This document shows positions 41,130-47,589 of a stretch of DNA of 47,589 nt, in pieces. The DNA is from Elusimicrobiota bacterium. Lineage in GTDB: Bacteria > Elusimicrobiota > Elusimicrobia > UBA1565 > UBA9628. Position 1 is the first letter of the stretch. Each line of letters begins with the position of its first letter. The translations under genes and the position numbers were made by a program. The notes below the pieces were generated by a model that was not told the origin of the DNA, searched no databases, and saw only the letters and a list, made by a program, of their open reading frames with translations. Where the stretch lies: the NCBI GenBank assembly GCA_016234805.1, contig JACRNU010000048.1, positions 1 through 47,589 on the forward strand, written 5' to 3'.

Positions 41130-42641
41130 CTAGATGGTGTAGCTGAGGAGGTAGTCCTTTTTCTTCTCCAGCAGGCCCGGGATGTCGAGGCCGGGCAGGG
41201 GCTGGAGGCTGCGGACCACGCTCGCCTTGAACCGGAGCCCCGACTGCTCCAGTTCGGAAGTGTCCAGGATGACCGGCTCGGGCTCCTGAGGCTCGGCCGG
41301 AGTCCCCGGCGCCGGGGGCGGCGCGCCCGGCGGCGGAGTCGGGACCGTCTCGGGCTCCTCGAACATGTACACCTTGGGCCGGGAGGGGTTGGCGAGGTTG
41401 GGCCGGACCACGATCCCGCGCCGGCCGTCGTCGAGCTGGACCAGGGTGCCCACCGGATAGAAGCCCACGCAGGTGACGAGGAGCTTGACCATGGCCGGGT
41501 CGAACCGCGCGCCGCGGCGCTGCATGACGGCGGAGAGGATGCGCTCGGGCCGCTGCTTTTTCCAATAGTAACGGTCGCTGATCATGCCGAGGTCGTAGAC
41601 GTCCGCGATGTCGATGAGCCGGTGGTAGATGTCCGCGGCGTAGGACGGAGGCAGGGTGGCCTCGGCGTTGGCGACCCGCCGGGGCGGGATGCCGTGGTGG
41701 TGCGCCGCGATGAGGGAGGTCTGGGGCGCGACGTCCTCATGGCGCGTCAGCAGGAGGAAGCCCCAGTCCGTGTGCTGGCGCGCGGTCAGGCGCTCGGCAG
41801 GGCTCAGCTGGGTGTGGTCCTGGGTCCACTCCAGGGGGATGGTTACCCTTCCCATGTCATGAAGCATGGCGGCCATGACCATGGTGGTCATCTGGCCCGA
41901 ATTGAGCCGGATGAGGTCCCCCAGCGCGCTGGCCAGCACGGCCACGTTGACGCTGTGGGCCAGGTGCGGGTCGAGGCCCCGGCCGAGATGGGGCAGGAGC
42001 AGGTAGGGCTCGTAGCCCTTGTTGCGCATGGTGGCCGTCATGTCGTCGACGAAGCGGTAGAGGGGCTTGAGGTCCGCGTCCGGGCCCGCCTTCAGGCCGT
42101 CTTGGGCTGCCCGCAGGGCGTCGATGCCGCGCACGTACCAGTCGTAGAGGGTCTTGCGCTTGCCGGCTTTCGACTTGCTGGCGATGTCGTCGACCTCGGC
42201 CTCCACGATGTGGATGGTCTTGACGCCCTTGAGGTGGAGCTGCTCCGCGGGCATGACGGCCGAGGGTTTGATGGCTTCGGCGTTGAGGATCTGAAGCAGG
42301 ATGGAGAGGTCCTCGACCCCGATGCCCTTCATGAAGGTCAGGTACTTGACCCGGCAGCGGGCGAAGCGGTCCACCAGCATCTGGTTGCTGACCGTCTCTT
42401 CGATGGAGACGGAACCCTCGATGTAGAGGAGCTCCTCCATGAACCCGAAGCCCACGTCCTCCTGCTCCTCGAGGATGGGGCCGAGGGTCTCGACGAGCCG
42501 CTTGACGGTCCCCACCACCTCGCTGTGGCCGGGCGGGTAGAGCCGGATGTTGTTGAGCCCGAAGTTCATGAGGCGCAGGGCTTCGATCATCTGGTTCCAC
42601 CGGATGTTCTCCGAGCGGGACTTCCTGATCTTTCGCGCCAT
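41130..42641 (-). CDS. HD-domain (degenerate HD-GYP) signalling protein
   Basis: 503 aa. The N-terminal ~120 residues (NFGLNNIRLYPPGHSEVVGT) form a domain that recurs in the HEAT protein encoded just upstream. The HD phosphohydrolase core follows: LAHSVNVAVLASALGD, MLHDMGRVTIP (H261-D262), and RLIDIADVYD. In true HD-GYP enzymes HHE and GYP residues follow; here the segment reads AAHHHGIPPRR, so c-di-GMP hydrolysis is doubtful. A Pro-rich linker (PPPGAPPPAPGTP) and a short tail end the protein. No receiver domain. Starts one base inside the HEAT gene stop (TGATG). Confidence 0.78.
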   Translation of the reverse strand: MARKIRKSRSENIRWNQMIEALRLMNFGLNNIRLYPPGHSEVVGTVKRLVETLGPILEEQEDVGFGFMEELLYIEGSVSIEETVSNQMLVDRFARCRVKYLTFMKGIGVEDLSILLQILNAEAIKPSAVMPAEQLHLKGVKTIHIVEAEVDDIASKSKAGKRKTLYDWYVRGIDALRAAQDGLKAGPDADLKPLYRFVDDMTATMRNKGYEPYLLLPHLGRGLDPHLAHSVNVAVLASALGDLIRLNSGQMTTMVMAAMLHDMGRVTIPLEWTQDHTQLSPAERLTARQHTDWGFLLLTRHEDVAPQTSLIAAHHHGIPPRRVANAEATLPPSYAADIYHRLIDIADVYDLGMISDRYYWKKQRPERILSAVMQRRGARFDPAMVKLLVTCVGFYPVGTLVQLDDGRRGIVVRPNLANPSRPKVYMFEEPETVPTPPPGAPPPAPGTPAEPQEPEPVILDTSELEQSGLRFKASVVRSLQPLPGLDIPGLLEKKKDYLLSYTI

Positions 42642-44458
42642 CAGACGTGCCCCTCATGCTTCATCTGCTCGAGCGCGTGCTTGGCCGCGTGGCGCAGCTC
42701 CTTGTTGAGGCCCGTGAAGACCTCGTACCAGGTGCGCCGGGCGGTCTGCTTCAGGAAGCGGATGGCCTCGGGACCGGGGAACCGTCCGAGGGCCATGACG
42801 ATGGAGACCTTGGTCCCATAGTCAGGGACCTTCGGATAGGCCTCGAGGAGGCGCTTGTCGATGCCCGCGGCCCTCAGCAGGGAAAGGGCGATGACGGCCT
42901 TGGCCGTCTCCTCCCGGTGCGGGGTCGCGGCGATGAAGTGCGCCAGGCCATCGGCCGCGTCGTCCCCCCCGTACTTGGTGAGGAACTTCATGGCGGCCTC
43001 GCGGGCTTTGGCGTGGCCGTGCATCAGCACGGGAGCGACCTGCTTGGCCGCCTCCGGACGGCCGATCTCGGCGAGGATGCCGATGACGTTGGTCACGAGG
43101 AACCAGTCAGCGTCGGAGAGGGTCTTAAGGAGGAGGTCGAAGCCCATGACCCGGGCCACGGCGGCGATGAGGACGCAGAACCTCGCGCGCAGGTCCTTGT
43201 CGGAGAGGCGGCGGAGCTCCTCGAGCAGCAGGGGCATGATGTCGTCGCCGAGGAACAGGCAGAAGTCCGCGACCTTGCGCAGGACCTCGGCGCTCGCCAG
43301 GGGAAGGGTGCTCAGGTGCTGGACGAACTGCTCCGCGAAGACCGGGCCCAAGACCTTCTCCCTCACCCCGTCGCGAAAGCCCGCGAAAGCCTTGGCAAAG
43401 GCGGGGTCACTCTCCATAGCGCGCCACCGGTCGAACTCGGCGAGGAGGATGTCCACCCTGCCGTCCCGCGAGAACCCCTGCAGCAGCCGCAGGTAGGCCG
43501 CCAGGGCGAACTTGGGCTGGCTCGGCCCCACGGGGTGGTCGAGGATGCGGTGGGTCTCTTCGAGGGCCCAGATCATGGACTCCTTATGCTCGTGCACGCG
43601 GTGGTCGTGGACGCGCTCGAGGTCCGTGTCCACGAAGACCGCGGCCCAGGAGGCCAGGACAGGCCTGCTCCAGGCCGGGACCGCGGCCTTGTCGGAGCGC
43701 CGTCCGCGGACCTTGGGCTTCCACTCCATCAGGCGGCGGAACTCAAGCCACCGGCCCTTGATCCGCGGGTCGTAGAGGTCCCAGGGCATCCCCTCCTCGA
43801 ACTTCTCTACCGAGACCTCCCGGTATAGGAGGCGCTCGATGAGGCTCGTGACCGACTCCGCCTCCTTGCCGCGCAGGTCCTCGTTCTGGTGGAGGATGAG
43901 GGTCATGAAGTCCGGGAGGATGGGTGCCTTGAGGAAGGCCGCGATCTGGTCCTCGGTCAGGCTCCCGGGCTTCTGCTCCTTGACCTCGGTCTCGCCCGTG
44001 GTCACGAAGCTTAGGATGAAGGAGAGGGTCAGGCCCTCGATCCGGGTGTTCTGCAGGGTCTTCTGGAGGTCGCTCAGGGTGCGCTTCTCGTCCGGCTTGG
44101 CGGTGAGGGCCCGGAAGAACTCGCACATGCCCTCCTGCGAGATGCGGTTGGTGAACAGGACGCCGCCCACGCCCAGGGTGTGAAGGCTGGAGGCGAACGC
44201 CGAGACCTCCGCGGACTCCGGCAGGACGATGTCCTCGATGATGACGGTCCTGGCCTTGACCTCCAGGGTCAGGGTCTGTTCCCCGCCGAGGGTCTTGAGC
44301 AGCAGAGCGATCATGCGGTCCGCGATCTGCAGGACCATGGTGTGTCCGGGCTTATAGAGGACGCTCGTCTTGGCGCTGGTCATCAGCGACGCGAGGAAAG
44401 CCTGGACCGCGGTCTTCCTGCGGTTGGCCTCGGGACTGAATTCGGCGGCTTCAGGCAT
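42641..44458 (-). CDS. HEAT-repeat protein with shared N-terminal domain
   Basis: 605 aa, no signal peptide. Residues about 20-120 (TSAKTSVLYKPGHTMVLQIADR, IIEDIVLPESAEVSAFA) parallel the N-terminal domain of the HD protein downstream. The C-terminal ~220 residues are helical HEAT-like repeats (EIGRPEAAKQVAPVLMHGHA, KAREAAMKFLTKYGGDDAAD), suited to protein-protein contacts. It is likely a cytoplasmic scaffold for the HD protein; this is inferred from the overlap and shared domain. No enzyme motif seen. Confidence 0.68.
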   Translation of the reverse strand: MPEAAEFSPEANRRKTAVQAFLASLMTSAKTSVLYKPGHTMVLQIADRMIALLLKTLGGEQTLTLEVKARTVIIEDIVLPESAEVSAFASSLHTLGVGGVLFTNRISQEGMCEFFRALTAKPDEKRTLSDLQKTLQNTRIEGLTLSFILSFVTTGETEVKEQKPGSLTEDQIAAFLKAPILPDFMTLILHQNEDLRGKEAESVTSLIERLLYREVSVEKFEEGMPWDLYDPRIKGRWLEFRRLMEWKPKVRGRRSDKAAVPAWSRPVLASWAAVFVDTDLERVHDHRVHEHKESMIWALEETHRILDHPVGPSQPKFALAAYLRLLQGFSRDGRVDILLAEFDRWRAMESDPAFAKAFAGFRDGVREKVLGPVFAEQFVQHLSTLPLASAEVLRKVADFCLFLGDDIMPLLLEELRRLSDKDLRARFCVLIAAVARVMGFDLLLKTLSDADWFLVTNVIGILAEIGRPEAAKQVAPVLMHGHAKAREAAMKFLTKYGGDDAADGLAHFIAATPHREETAKAVIALSLLRAAGIDKRLLEAYPKVPDYGTKVSIVMALGRFPGPEAIRFLKQTARRTWYEVFTGLNKELRHAAKHALEQMKHEGHV

Positions 44459-44545
44459 CTTCGGTGGTCCGTCGCAAAGGGGTCAAGGCCAGGGGCGTCC
44501 CGCCCTGCGGGACTGTCCCTTCCTGTGAGTGATGGGAATGGGACG
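44459..44545. repeat. Short palindromic intergenic element (GTCCCGC/GCGGGAC)
   Basis: 87-bp gap between the OmpA-like and HEAT genes. GTCCCGC (44497-44503) pairs with GCGGGAC (44507-44513), and further GGGAC/GTCCC words lie nearby. It could modulate read-through from the OmpA gene into the HEAT-HD pair. Confidence 0.45.
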
Positions 44546-45619
44546 TCACTCCTTGGGCACGAGCACGATCTCGATGCGGCGGTTGAGGGCCTTGTTCTCG
44601 GGCTTGTCGTTGGGCGCGACCGGCCGGTACTCGCCGTAGCCCGTGGCCACCAGGCGCGCCGGCTCGAGCTTAGCGCTGTCCTGGAGGTAGCGCGCGACCG
44701 CGGTGGCGCGCGCGGTCGAGAGCTCCCAGTTGGTCGCGAACCTGTTCTTGAGTTCGCCGCCGATGGGCACGTTGTCGGTGTGCCCCTCGATGCGGATGTC
44801 CTTGTCGGCCACGCCCTTGAGGACTTTGGCGATGTTGTTGAGGACCTTCCGGCCGTCGGGCTTGACCATGGATTCGCCCGAGTCGAAGAGGATGCGGTCC
44901 ACCATGTTCACCGTGAGCTTGCCCTTGAGCTGGGTGAGCTGGATCTCGCCGGCCGCGATCTCGGCCTTGAGCCCAGCGGCGAGCTGTTCGAAGCTTCCTT
45001 TGACCCTGGCGACCTCCTCCTCCTTGGCCCGCTCCAGAGCACCCTTCTCCTCCGCCGCGGCCCCGAGTTGGGCCGTGAGGTCGGCGATCCGGGCGCTCTT
45101 GACGGCCTCCATGGCCTTGCGGTCCGCCACGGCCAAGTCGAGCTTGCGCTGAAGGGCCGAAGTCTCGGCCTCCTTGGAAGCCTTGACAGACGCGAGCTCA
45201 CTGGTCGCGTCCGAGAACTTCTTGGCGAGGATGTCCTTGTCCTTGGTCAGGTCCGAGACCTTCTTCGTGAGCTCCCCTTTGTTCGCTTCGAGCGACTGCC
45301 GGAGATCCTTGTTGGAGTCCTCCAGGGAGGAGACGCGCGTCTTGACCGAGGCGAGCTCCTCGGCGCCGCCTTTGACCTTGGCCTGCGATTCGCCGAGCTG
45401 GTCCTGCAGCTGGCGGGAGGAGTTCATGTACTCGACCTTGCCGGCTTCGAGCTGTTGGCGCAGGCCTTCGGTCTCCTTCTTGGAGGCCTGGAGCTGTTCC
45501 TCGAGCCCGGCGGCGCGGAGCTTCTCTCCCTGGGCCTGGGATTCGAGAGCCTTGTATTTCCCCGTGGTGACGCAGCCTGAAAGGCACATCAGGACCAGAG
45601 GCAGGATCAACTTGTTCAT
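44546..45619 (-). CDS. OmpA/Pal-like peptidoglycan-binding lipoprotein with long coiled coil
   Basis: 357 aa. The lipoprotein signal is MNKLILPLVLMCLSGC (C16). Residues about 25-235 are an almost continuous coiled coil rich in Lys/Glu/Ala/Leu. The C-terminal OmpA_C domain begins NMVDRILFDSGESMVKPDG and includes DIRIEGHTDNVPIGG and NRRIEIVLVP, the residues that bind diaminopimelate in peptidoglycan. It should tether the outer membrane (or inner, depending on sorting) to the wall at a distance set by the coil. AAGGAG lies 8 nt before the ATG. First gene of the HEAT-HD group. Confidence 0.9.
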   Translation of the reverse strand: MNKLILPLVLMCLSGCVTTGKYKALESQAQGEKLRAAGLEEQLQASKKETEGLRQQLEAGKVEYMNSSRQLQDQLGESQAKVKGGAEELASVKTRVSSLEDSNKDLRQSLEANKGELTKKVSDLTKDKDILAKKFSDATSELASVKASKEAETSALQRKLDLAVADRKAMEAVKSARIADLTAQLGAAAEEKGALERAKEEEVARVKGSFEQLAAGLKAEIAAGEIQLTQLKGKLTVNMVDRILFDSGESMVKPDGRKVLNNIAKVLKGVADKDIRIEGHTDNVPIGGELKNRFATNWELSTARATAVARYLQDSAKLEPARLVATGYGEYRPVAPNDKPENKALNRRIEIVLVPKE

Positions 45620-45679
45620 GTATTCAACTCCTTAAAGATAGCTCGTCGCGAATCCACGACAAGGCAGGCATCGGCTGTG

Positions 45680-45708
45680 AGGATACAGAAATTATCCCGA
45701 CTAATCAA
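45680..45708 (-). promoter_or_regulatory. Promoter for the OmpA-like lipoprotein gene
   Basis: Minus strand: TTGATT (45708-45703), 17 bp, TATCCT (45685-45680). This gives a leader of about 54 nt with AAGGAG near its end, a conventional leadered arrangement. Confidence 0.5.
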
Positions 45709-46137
45709 TATCCTGCACTCGACTGTCACTCGACCTCACCCAGTTTTTGGCGGGCTCGTCTGGTGGCAAGCGACTCGGCCTGATCCTGTCGGGTACGCGC
45801 TCGCCCGGGCACCCAGCCGCAGGCTGGGTCGCGGGGCTCTGCGCTCCGCGCTCCGCCTCCTGCATGTCCAGGTCGGCCTGCGAAACGCCGCGGTGCGAAT
45901 TCCTGCGTTTTTCAAAAAATAACGGCGCAAATATCGATGCAATTCACATCGCCCGAGAGATGTAAATTGCGTCGCCAAATTCAGGATTTATTTTCGAAAA
46001 ACGAGGGGTTTCCCATCGCGGCAGGGAACCAAATCGGCCGGTCCCGCAGCTGTGCTTGTTGGCAGGGTTACGTACGCGACGGCCTCCGGGCTCAGTGGGT
46101 GAGGTCGAGCCATCTGCACCCCGCATCGCCCTGGCTC
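45709..46137. other. Gene-free accessory stretch
   Basis: About 430 bp with no convincing gene. Open frames of 60-80 codons exist on both strands but lack support. The stretch is dominated by a long inverted repeat (45887-46022). Base composition shifts from the GC-rich core to a mixed, lower-GC sequence, consistent with foreign DNA. Confidence 0.6.
45887..46022. repeat. Long imperfect inverted repeat, two 64-nt arms
   Basis: Arms 45887-45950 and 45959-46022 are inverted copies (about 44 of 64 identical without gaps) around an 8-nt centre. The best blocks are GCCGCG at the outer ends, CGTTTTTC/GAAAAACG, and GATGcAATT-type sequence at the centre. Read outward, both arms give similar peptides (RCELHRYLRRYFLKNAG and RCKLRRQIQDLFSKNEG). 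Confidence 0.7.
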
Positions 46138-46165
46138 TTGACAGATATATCCAAATGGTTATAAT
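46138..46165 (+). promoter_or_regulatory. Consensus sigma70 promoter of the toxin-antitoxin remnant
   Basis: Perfect TTGACA (46138-46143), 16 bp, perfect TATAAT (46160-46165). The best promoter match in the window, 16 nt upstream of the ATG at 46182. Confidence 0.75.
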
Positions 46166-46181
46166 GGGGATAGCTGACTCC

Positions 46182-46346
46182 ATGAACCCGCAACTTGTCG
46201 TCGTTTACTACCGGTCTTCCGGCCAAGCCGAAAGCCCGGTCCCCATCTCGCGGGCTACGCTTCCGCCAAGAACCGCGAAGGGCTGCCCGTCCTCGTGCTG
46301 CGGTCGTGGGATAGGAGGCATGTCATGGCGAAGAACAAGGCATTGA
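46182..46346 (+). pseudogene. Truncated RelE/HigB (Gp49-like) toxin remnant
   Basis: The frame opens MNPQLVVVYYRSSGQAESPV, which resembles the first strand of Gp49/HigB-type toxins (VxYYxxxxGxxPV), then continues with unrelated Arg/Pro-rich sequence to a stop inside the antitoxin gene. Intact toxins of this type have about 100-120 residues, so most of the domain is missing, by internal deletion or frameshift. The identification rests on about 18 residues and on the downstream antitoxin. Confidence 0.4.
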
Positions 46347-46687
46347 TCGAACCGGCGGACATCGGCAAGCCGATCGAGGCTTCGATCCAGGAAGGGATGA
46401 AGGACCCCGAATACCGGAGGAATTACATGCTCTATCAGGTACGAACGGCCATCGCCGCCGTGATCCGGTCCCTGCGCGAGAGTCGCGACATGACTCAAAA
46501 GGAACTGGCCGACAAGGCGGGAGTCCCGCAGCCGCAGATCGCGCGATTGGAGAGCGTAGACGATGAACGAATCCCGACCTTGGAGCAACTGGTCAGGATC
46601 TTCACCGCTCTCGACAGCAGGGCCTTCTTAGAGATTGTCCCGCCGCTTCAGACGCACGCCGAGAAACGCGAGATCGTGCTCGTCTGA
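46325..46687 (+). CDS. XRE/HigA-type helix-turn-helix antitoxin
   Basis: 120 aa. AGGAGG at 46313-46318 lies 6 nt before the ATG. Residues about 45-100 form the HTH: VIRSLRESRDMTQKELADKA followed by GVPQPQIARLES, typical Cro/C1 (HTH_3) antitoxins with an N-terminal extension (YMLYQVRTAIAAV). It would bind its own promoter and neutralise a HigB-like toxin. The upstream toxin looks broken, so the gene may now be an orphan regulator. Confidence 0.82.
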   Translation: MAKNKALIEPADIGKPIEASIQEGMKDPEYRRNYMLYQVRTAIAAVIRSLRESRDMTQKELADKAGVPQPQIARLESVDDERIPTLEQLVRIFTALDSRAFLEIVPPLQTHAEKREIVLV

Positions 46688-46725
46688 AATTTATTCCATC
46701 GACCGAATATCTGTTAGGCGCACAT

Positions 46726-46878
46726 ATGGTTGACGAGAAGCCAAAGGACTCTCACCTCCGACCACCGCGCAGGCCACCTACGGCTCTTGGAACGATTCAT
46801 ACCGGCAGCCCCCGCCCGGGAGTCCGGAATCGAATCGTGTCCATTACTGGCTCATCGGGTGTTGGCAAGTCCCAATGA
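46726..46878 (+). CDS. Small ORF with Walker A-like end, doubtful
   Basis: 50 codons, starting MVDEKPKDSH and ending VSITGSSGVGKSQ, which matches a P-loop (GxxGxGKS) but stops right there. It may be the 5' fragment of a broken NTPase gene. The stop overlaps the next ORF start (ATGA at 46875-46878). No clear ribosome-binding site. Confidence 0.3.
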   Translation: MVDEKPKDSHLRPPRRPPTALGTIHTGSPRPGVRNRIVSITGSSGVGKSQ

Positions 46879-47114
46879 CCCCGTCGGATATCAGGGGTGT
46901 GTGCGGGGCGGCCTTCTCCGAGGCCCTCCATGTTTCCCCGATCACCTATGTCCGGCTTGAAGAACGCCTACGCGATCAGGCGGCAGGCAGCAGCAATGCT
47001 CGCATGGCATTTGCCTTGGCCGAGACACTCATTCCCTTCTCGTCTTTTGGGCATGCGGGCACGCATCGATTGCTTGACCGATTGCGCGTCCTTGGCGAAG
47101 ACAAGGGGGTATGA
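46875..47114 (+). CDS. Small ORF of unknown function
   Basis: 79 codons: MTPSDIRGVCGAAFSEALHV and so on, then ERLRDQ and RLLDRLRVLGEDKGV. It has normal amino-acid composition, with a helical look. It is coupled to the ORF before it and lies 6 nt before the next gene. No family recognised. Confidence 0.4.
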   Translation: MTPSDIRGVCGAAFSEALHVSPITYVRLEERLRDQAAGSSNARMAFALAETLIPFSSFGHAGTHRLLDRLRVLGEDKGV

Positions 47115-47120
47115 GAGCAA

Positions 47121-47489
47121 ATGCTATCGTGGCATCCAGGAGTCGTAGCCGGAGCATTCATGTTTGTCGCTTGTGCCATTGCGCAAGCCGAGCAGGCAGC
47201 CCGGCCTCCAACTCTCATTGATAAGGGGGCGTGCCCAAGCGAGGGGTGCGGATATGGCAAGCGGAAAGTCATTGCTGAAGCCGTCCTCTACGCCAGGCCG
47301 AATATCAAATCCAAGAGGGTGGCGAAGTGTGCTCCAGGCAGCACCGTGCTGGCGATAACGGGCGAGGTTCATTCGACTGCTGGCGAATTCAGAGTGAAGA
47401 AACGGCATGGGCGCTACAAGCCGGGCGATACGATTTGGGTATATACTTATGGCGCTTCCGGGTTTGCCGTGGGTAGCCGTGTAGGGTAA
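47121..47489 (+). CDS. Exported SH3-like protein, C-terminus probably cut by an insertion sequence
   Basis: 122 aa. Signal peptide WHPGVVAGAFMFVACAIAQA, then a short cysteine pair (GACPSEGCGYG). It continues with a beta-rich segment (AEAVLYARPNIKSKRVAKCA, KPGDTIWVYTYGASGF) like bacterial SH3 domains. The last residues (AVGSRVG) run into the flank of a transposase gene that begins 32 nt later, so the native 3' end may have been replaced on IS insertion. Function unknown. Confidence 0.55.
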   Translation: MLSWHPGVVAGAFMFVACAIAQAEQAARPPTLIDKGACPSEGCGYGKRKVIAEAVLYARPNIKSKRVAKCAPGSTVLAITGEVHSTAGEFRVKKRHGRYKPGDTIWVYTYGASGFAVGSRVG

Positions 47490-47521
47490 GATAGTGGCTT
47501 CCAAGATAGGAGGAGGCCACC

Positions 47522-47589
47522 ATGCAAGACACTGCGCTCTATCAGTACCTGTTGGGTTTGAAGTCGCCGTGGACCGTGAGCCGAGTGAA
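47522..47589 (+). mobile_element. ISL3-family transposase, 5' end only
   Basis: The frame starts MQDTALYQYLLGLKSPWTVS and runs off the window. This is the usual opening of ISL3-family DDE transposases (M-DT-LY--LLGL--PW-V). AGGAGG at 47508-47513 is 8 nt upstream. The left terminal repeat must lie between about 47465 and 47510 but I could not identify it without its partner. Confidence 0.72.

Noticed and set aside
41301..41340. Possible extra family A copy in the HD protein linker (CGCCGGGGGCGGCGCGCCC)
   Set aside because: It shares GC-rich words but not the 64-bp layout or core; it fits an ordinary Pro-rich linker.
45736..46183. Several 60-80-codon frames on both strands
   Set aside because: No ribosome-binding sites or domains; their similarity comes from the inverted repeat.
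1..47589. tRNA or rRNA genes
   Set aside because: I looked for cloverleaf-type sequence with GGTTCGAATCC-like T arms and for conserved rRNA blocks in the gaps and saw none; short gaps leave little room.

Overview
The window is about 47.6 kb of GC-rich, densely coded DNA from a Gram-negative (diderm) bacterium. The diderm call rests on several lipoboxes, a type V autotransporter, two AsmA-type envelope proteins, an OmpA/Pal-like lipoprotein, LpoB and Tat translocase genes. The mix of hopanoid genes, PATR-repeat autotransporter, Memo-family protein, TMTC-like protein and HD/HEAT signalling proteins would fit a high-GC Elusimicrobiota-type or deltaproteobacterium-like lineage. No rRNA or other marker is present, so that placement is only a guess.

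Layout. 1-970 (minus): 5' part of a LivJ-like ABC substrate-binding lipoprotein. 1079-7722 (plus): a compact hopanoid cluster, shc-hpnH-hpnA-hpnG-(small ORF)-ispA, followed by two small zinc-ribbon proteins. 7719-8258 (minus): oligoribonuclease. 8438-11173 (plus): three lipoprotein genes (LPP20, LpoB, COG3014-like). 11176-15922 (plus): PLP aminotransferase, MFS/spermidine-synthase fusion, POT peptide transporter. 15953-18847 (plus): autotransporter. 18954-21320 (minus): AsmA-like protein. 21414-27097 (plus): envelope hydrolase operon (trypsin-like protease, NlpC/P60 peptidase, HExxH protein, two small membrane proteins). 27073-29689 (minus): tatA-nucleotidyltransferase-tatC-MFS. 29790-30191 (plus): OsmC. 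30215-33088 (minus): (alpha/alpha)6 glycosidase-like, Memo-like, pilin. 33133-36157 (plus): TMTC-like TPR membrane protein and phosphopentomutase-like enzyme. 36180-40479 (minus): unknown protein and a second AsmA paralogue. 40623-41030 (plus): CBS-pair protein. 41130-45619 (minus): OmpA-like lipoprotein, HEAT protein, degenerate HD-GYP protein. 45620-47589: lower-GC accessory segment with a long inverted repeat, an antitoxin with a toxin remnant, small ORFs, a gene apparently cut by an insertion sequence, and the start of an ISL3-type transposase.

The most unusual signal is a set of short (45-68 bp) hairpin-forming dispersed repeats that sit inside protein genes and are translated. I can see three families: A with four copies, B with three, C with two. 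They lie in hpnH, hpnG (two different families), the COG3014 lipoprotein, the MFS/spermidine-synthase fusion, tatC, the nucleotidyltransferase and the Memo-like gene. Copies occur in both orientations and several reading frames without breaking the ORFs. In family C the stem bases differ between copies but pairing is kept. This resembles in principle the Rickettsia palindromic elements, here in an unrelated GC-rich genome.

A second theme is promoter geometry. Many genes have a TATAAT-like -10 only 4-10 nt upstream of the start codon, as expected for leaderless transcripts, while others have clear Shine-Dalgarno sequences. A third theme is terminator hairpins whose stems are made from the last codons and stop codon of the gene.
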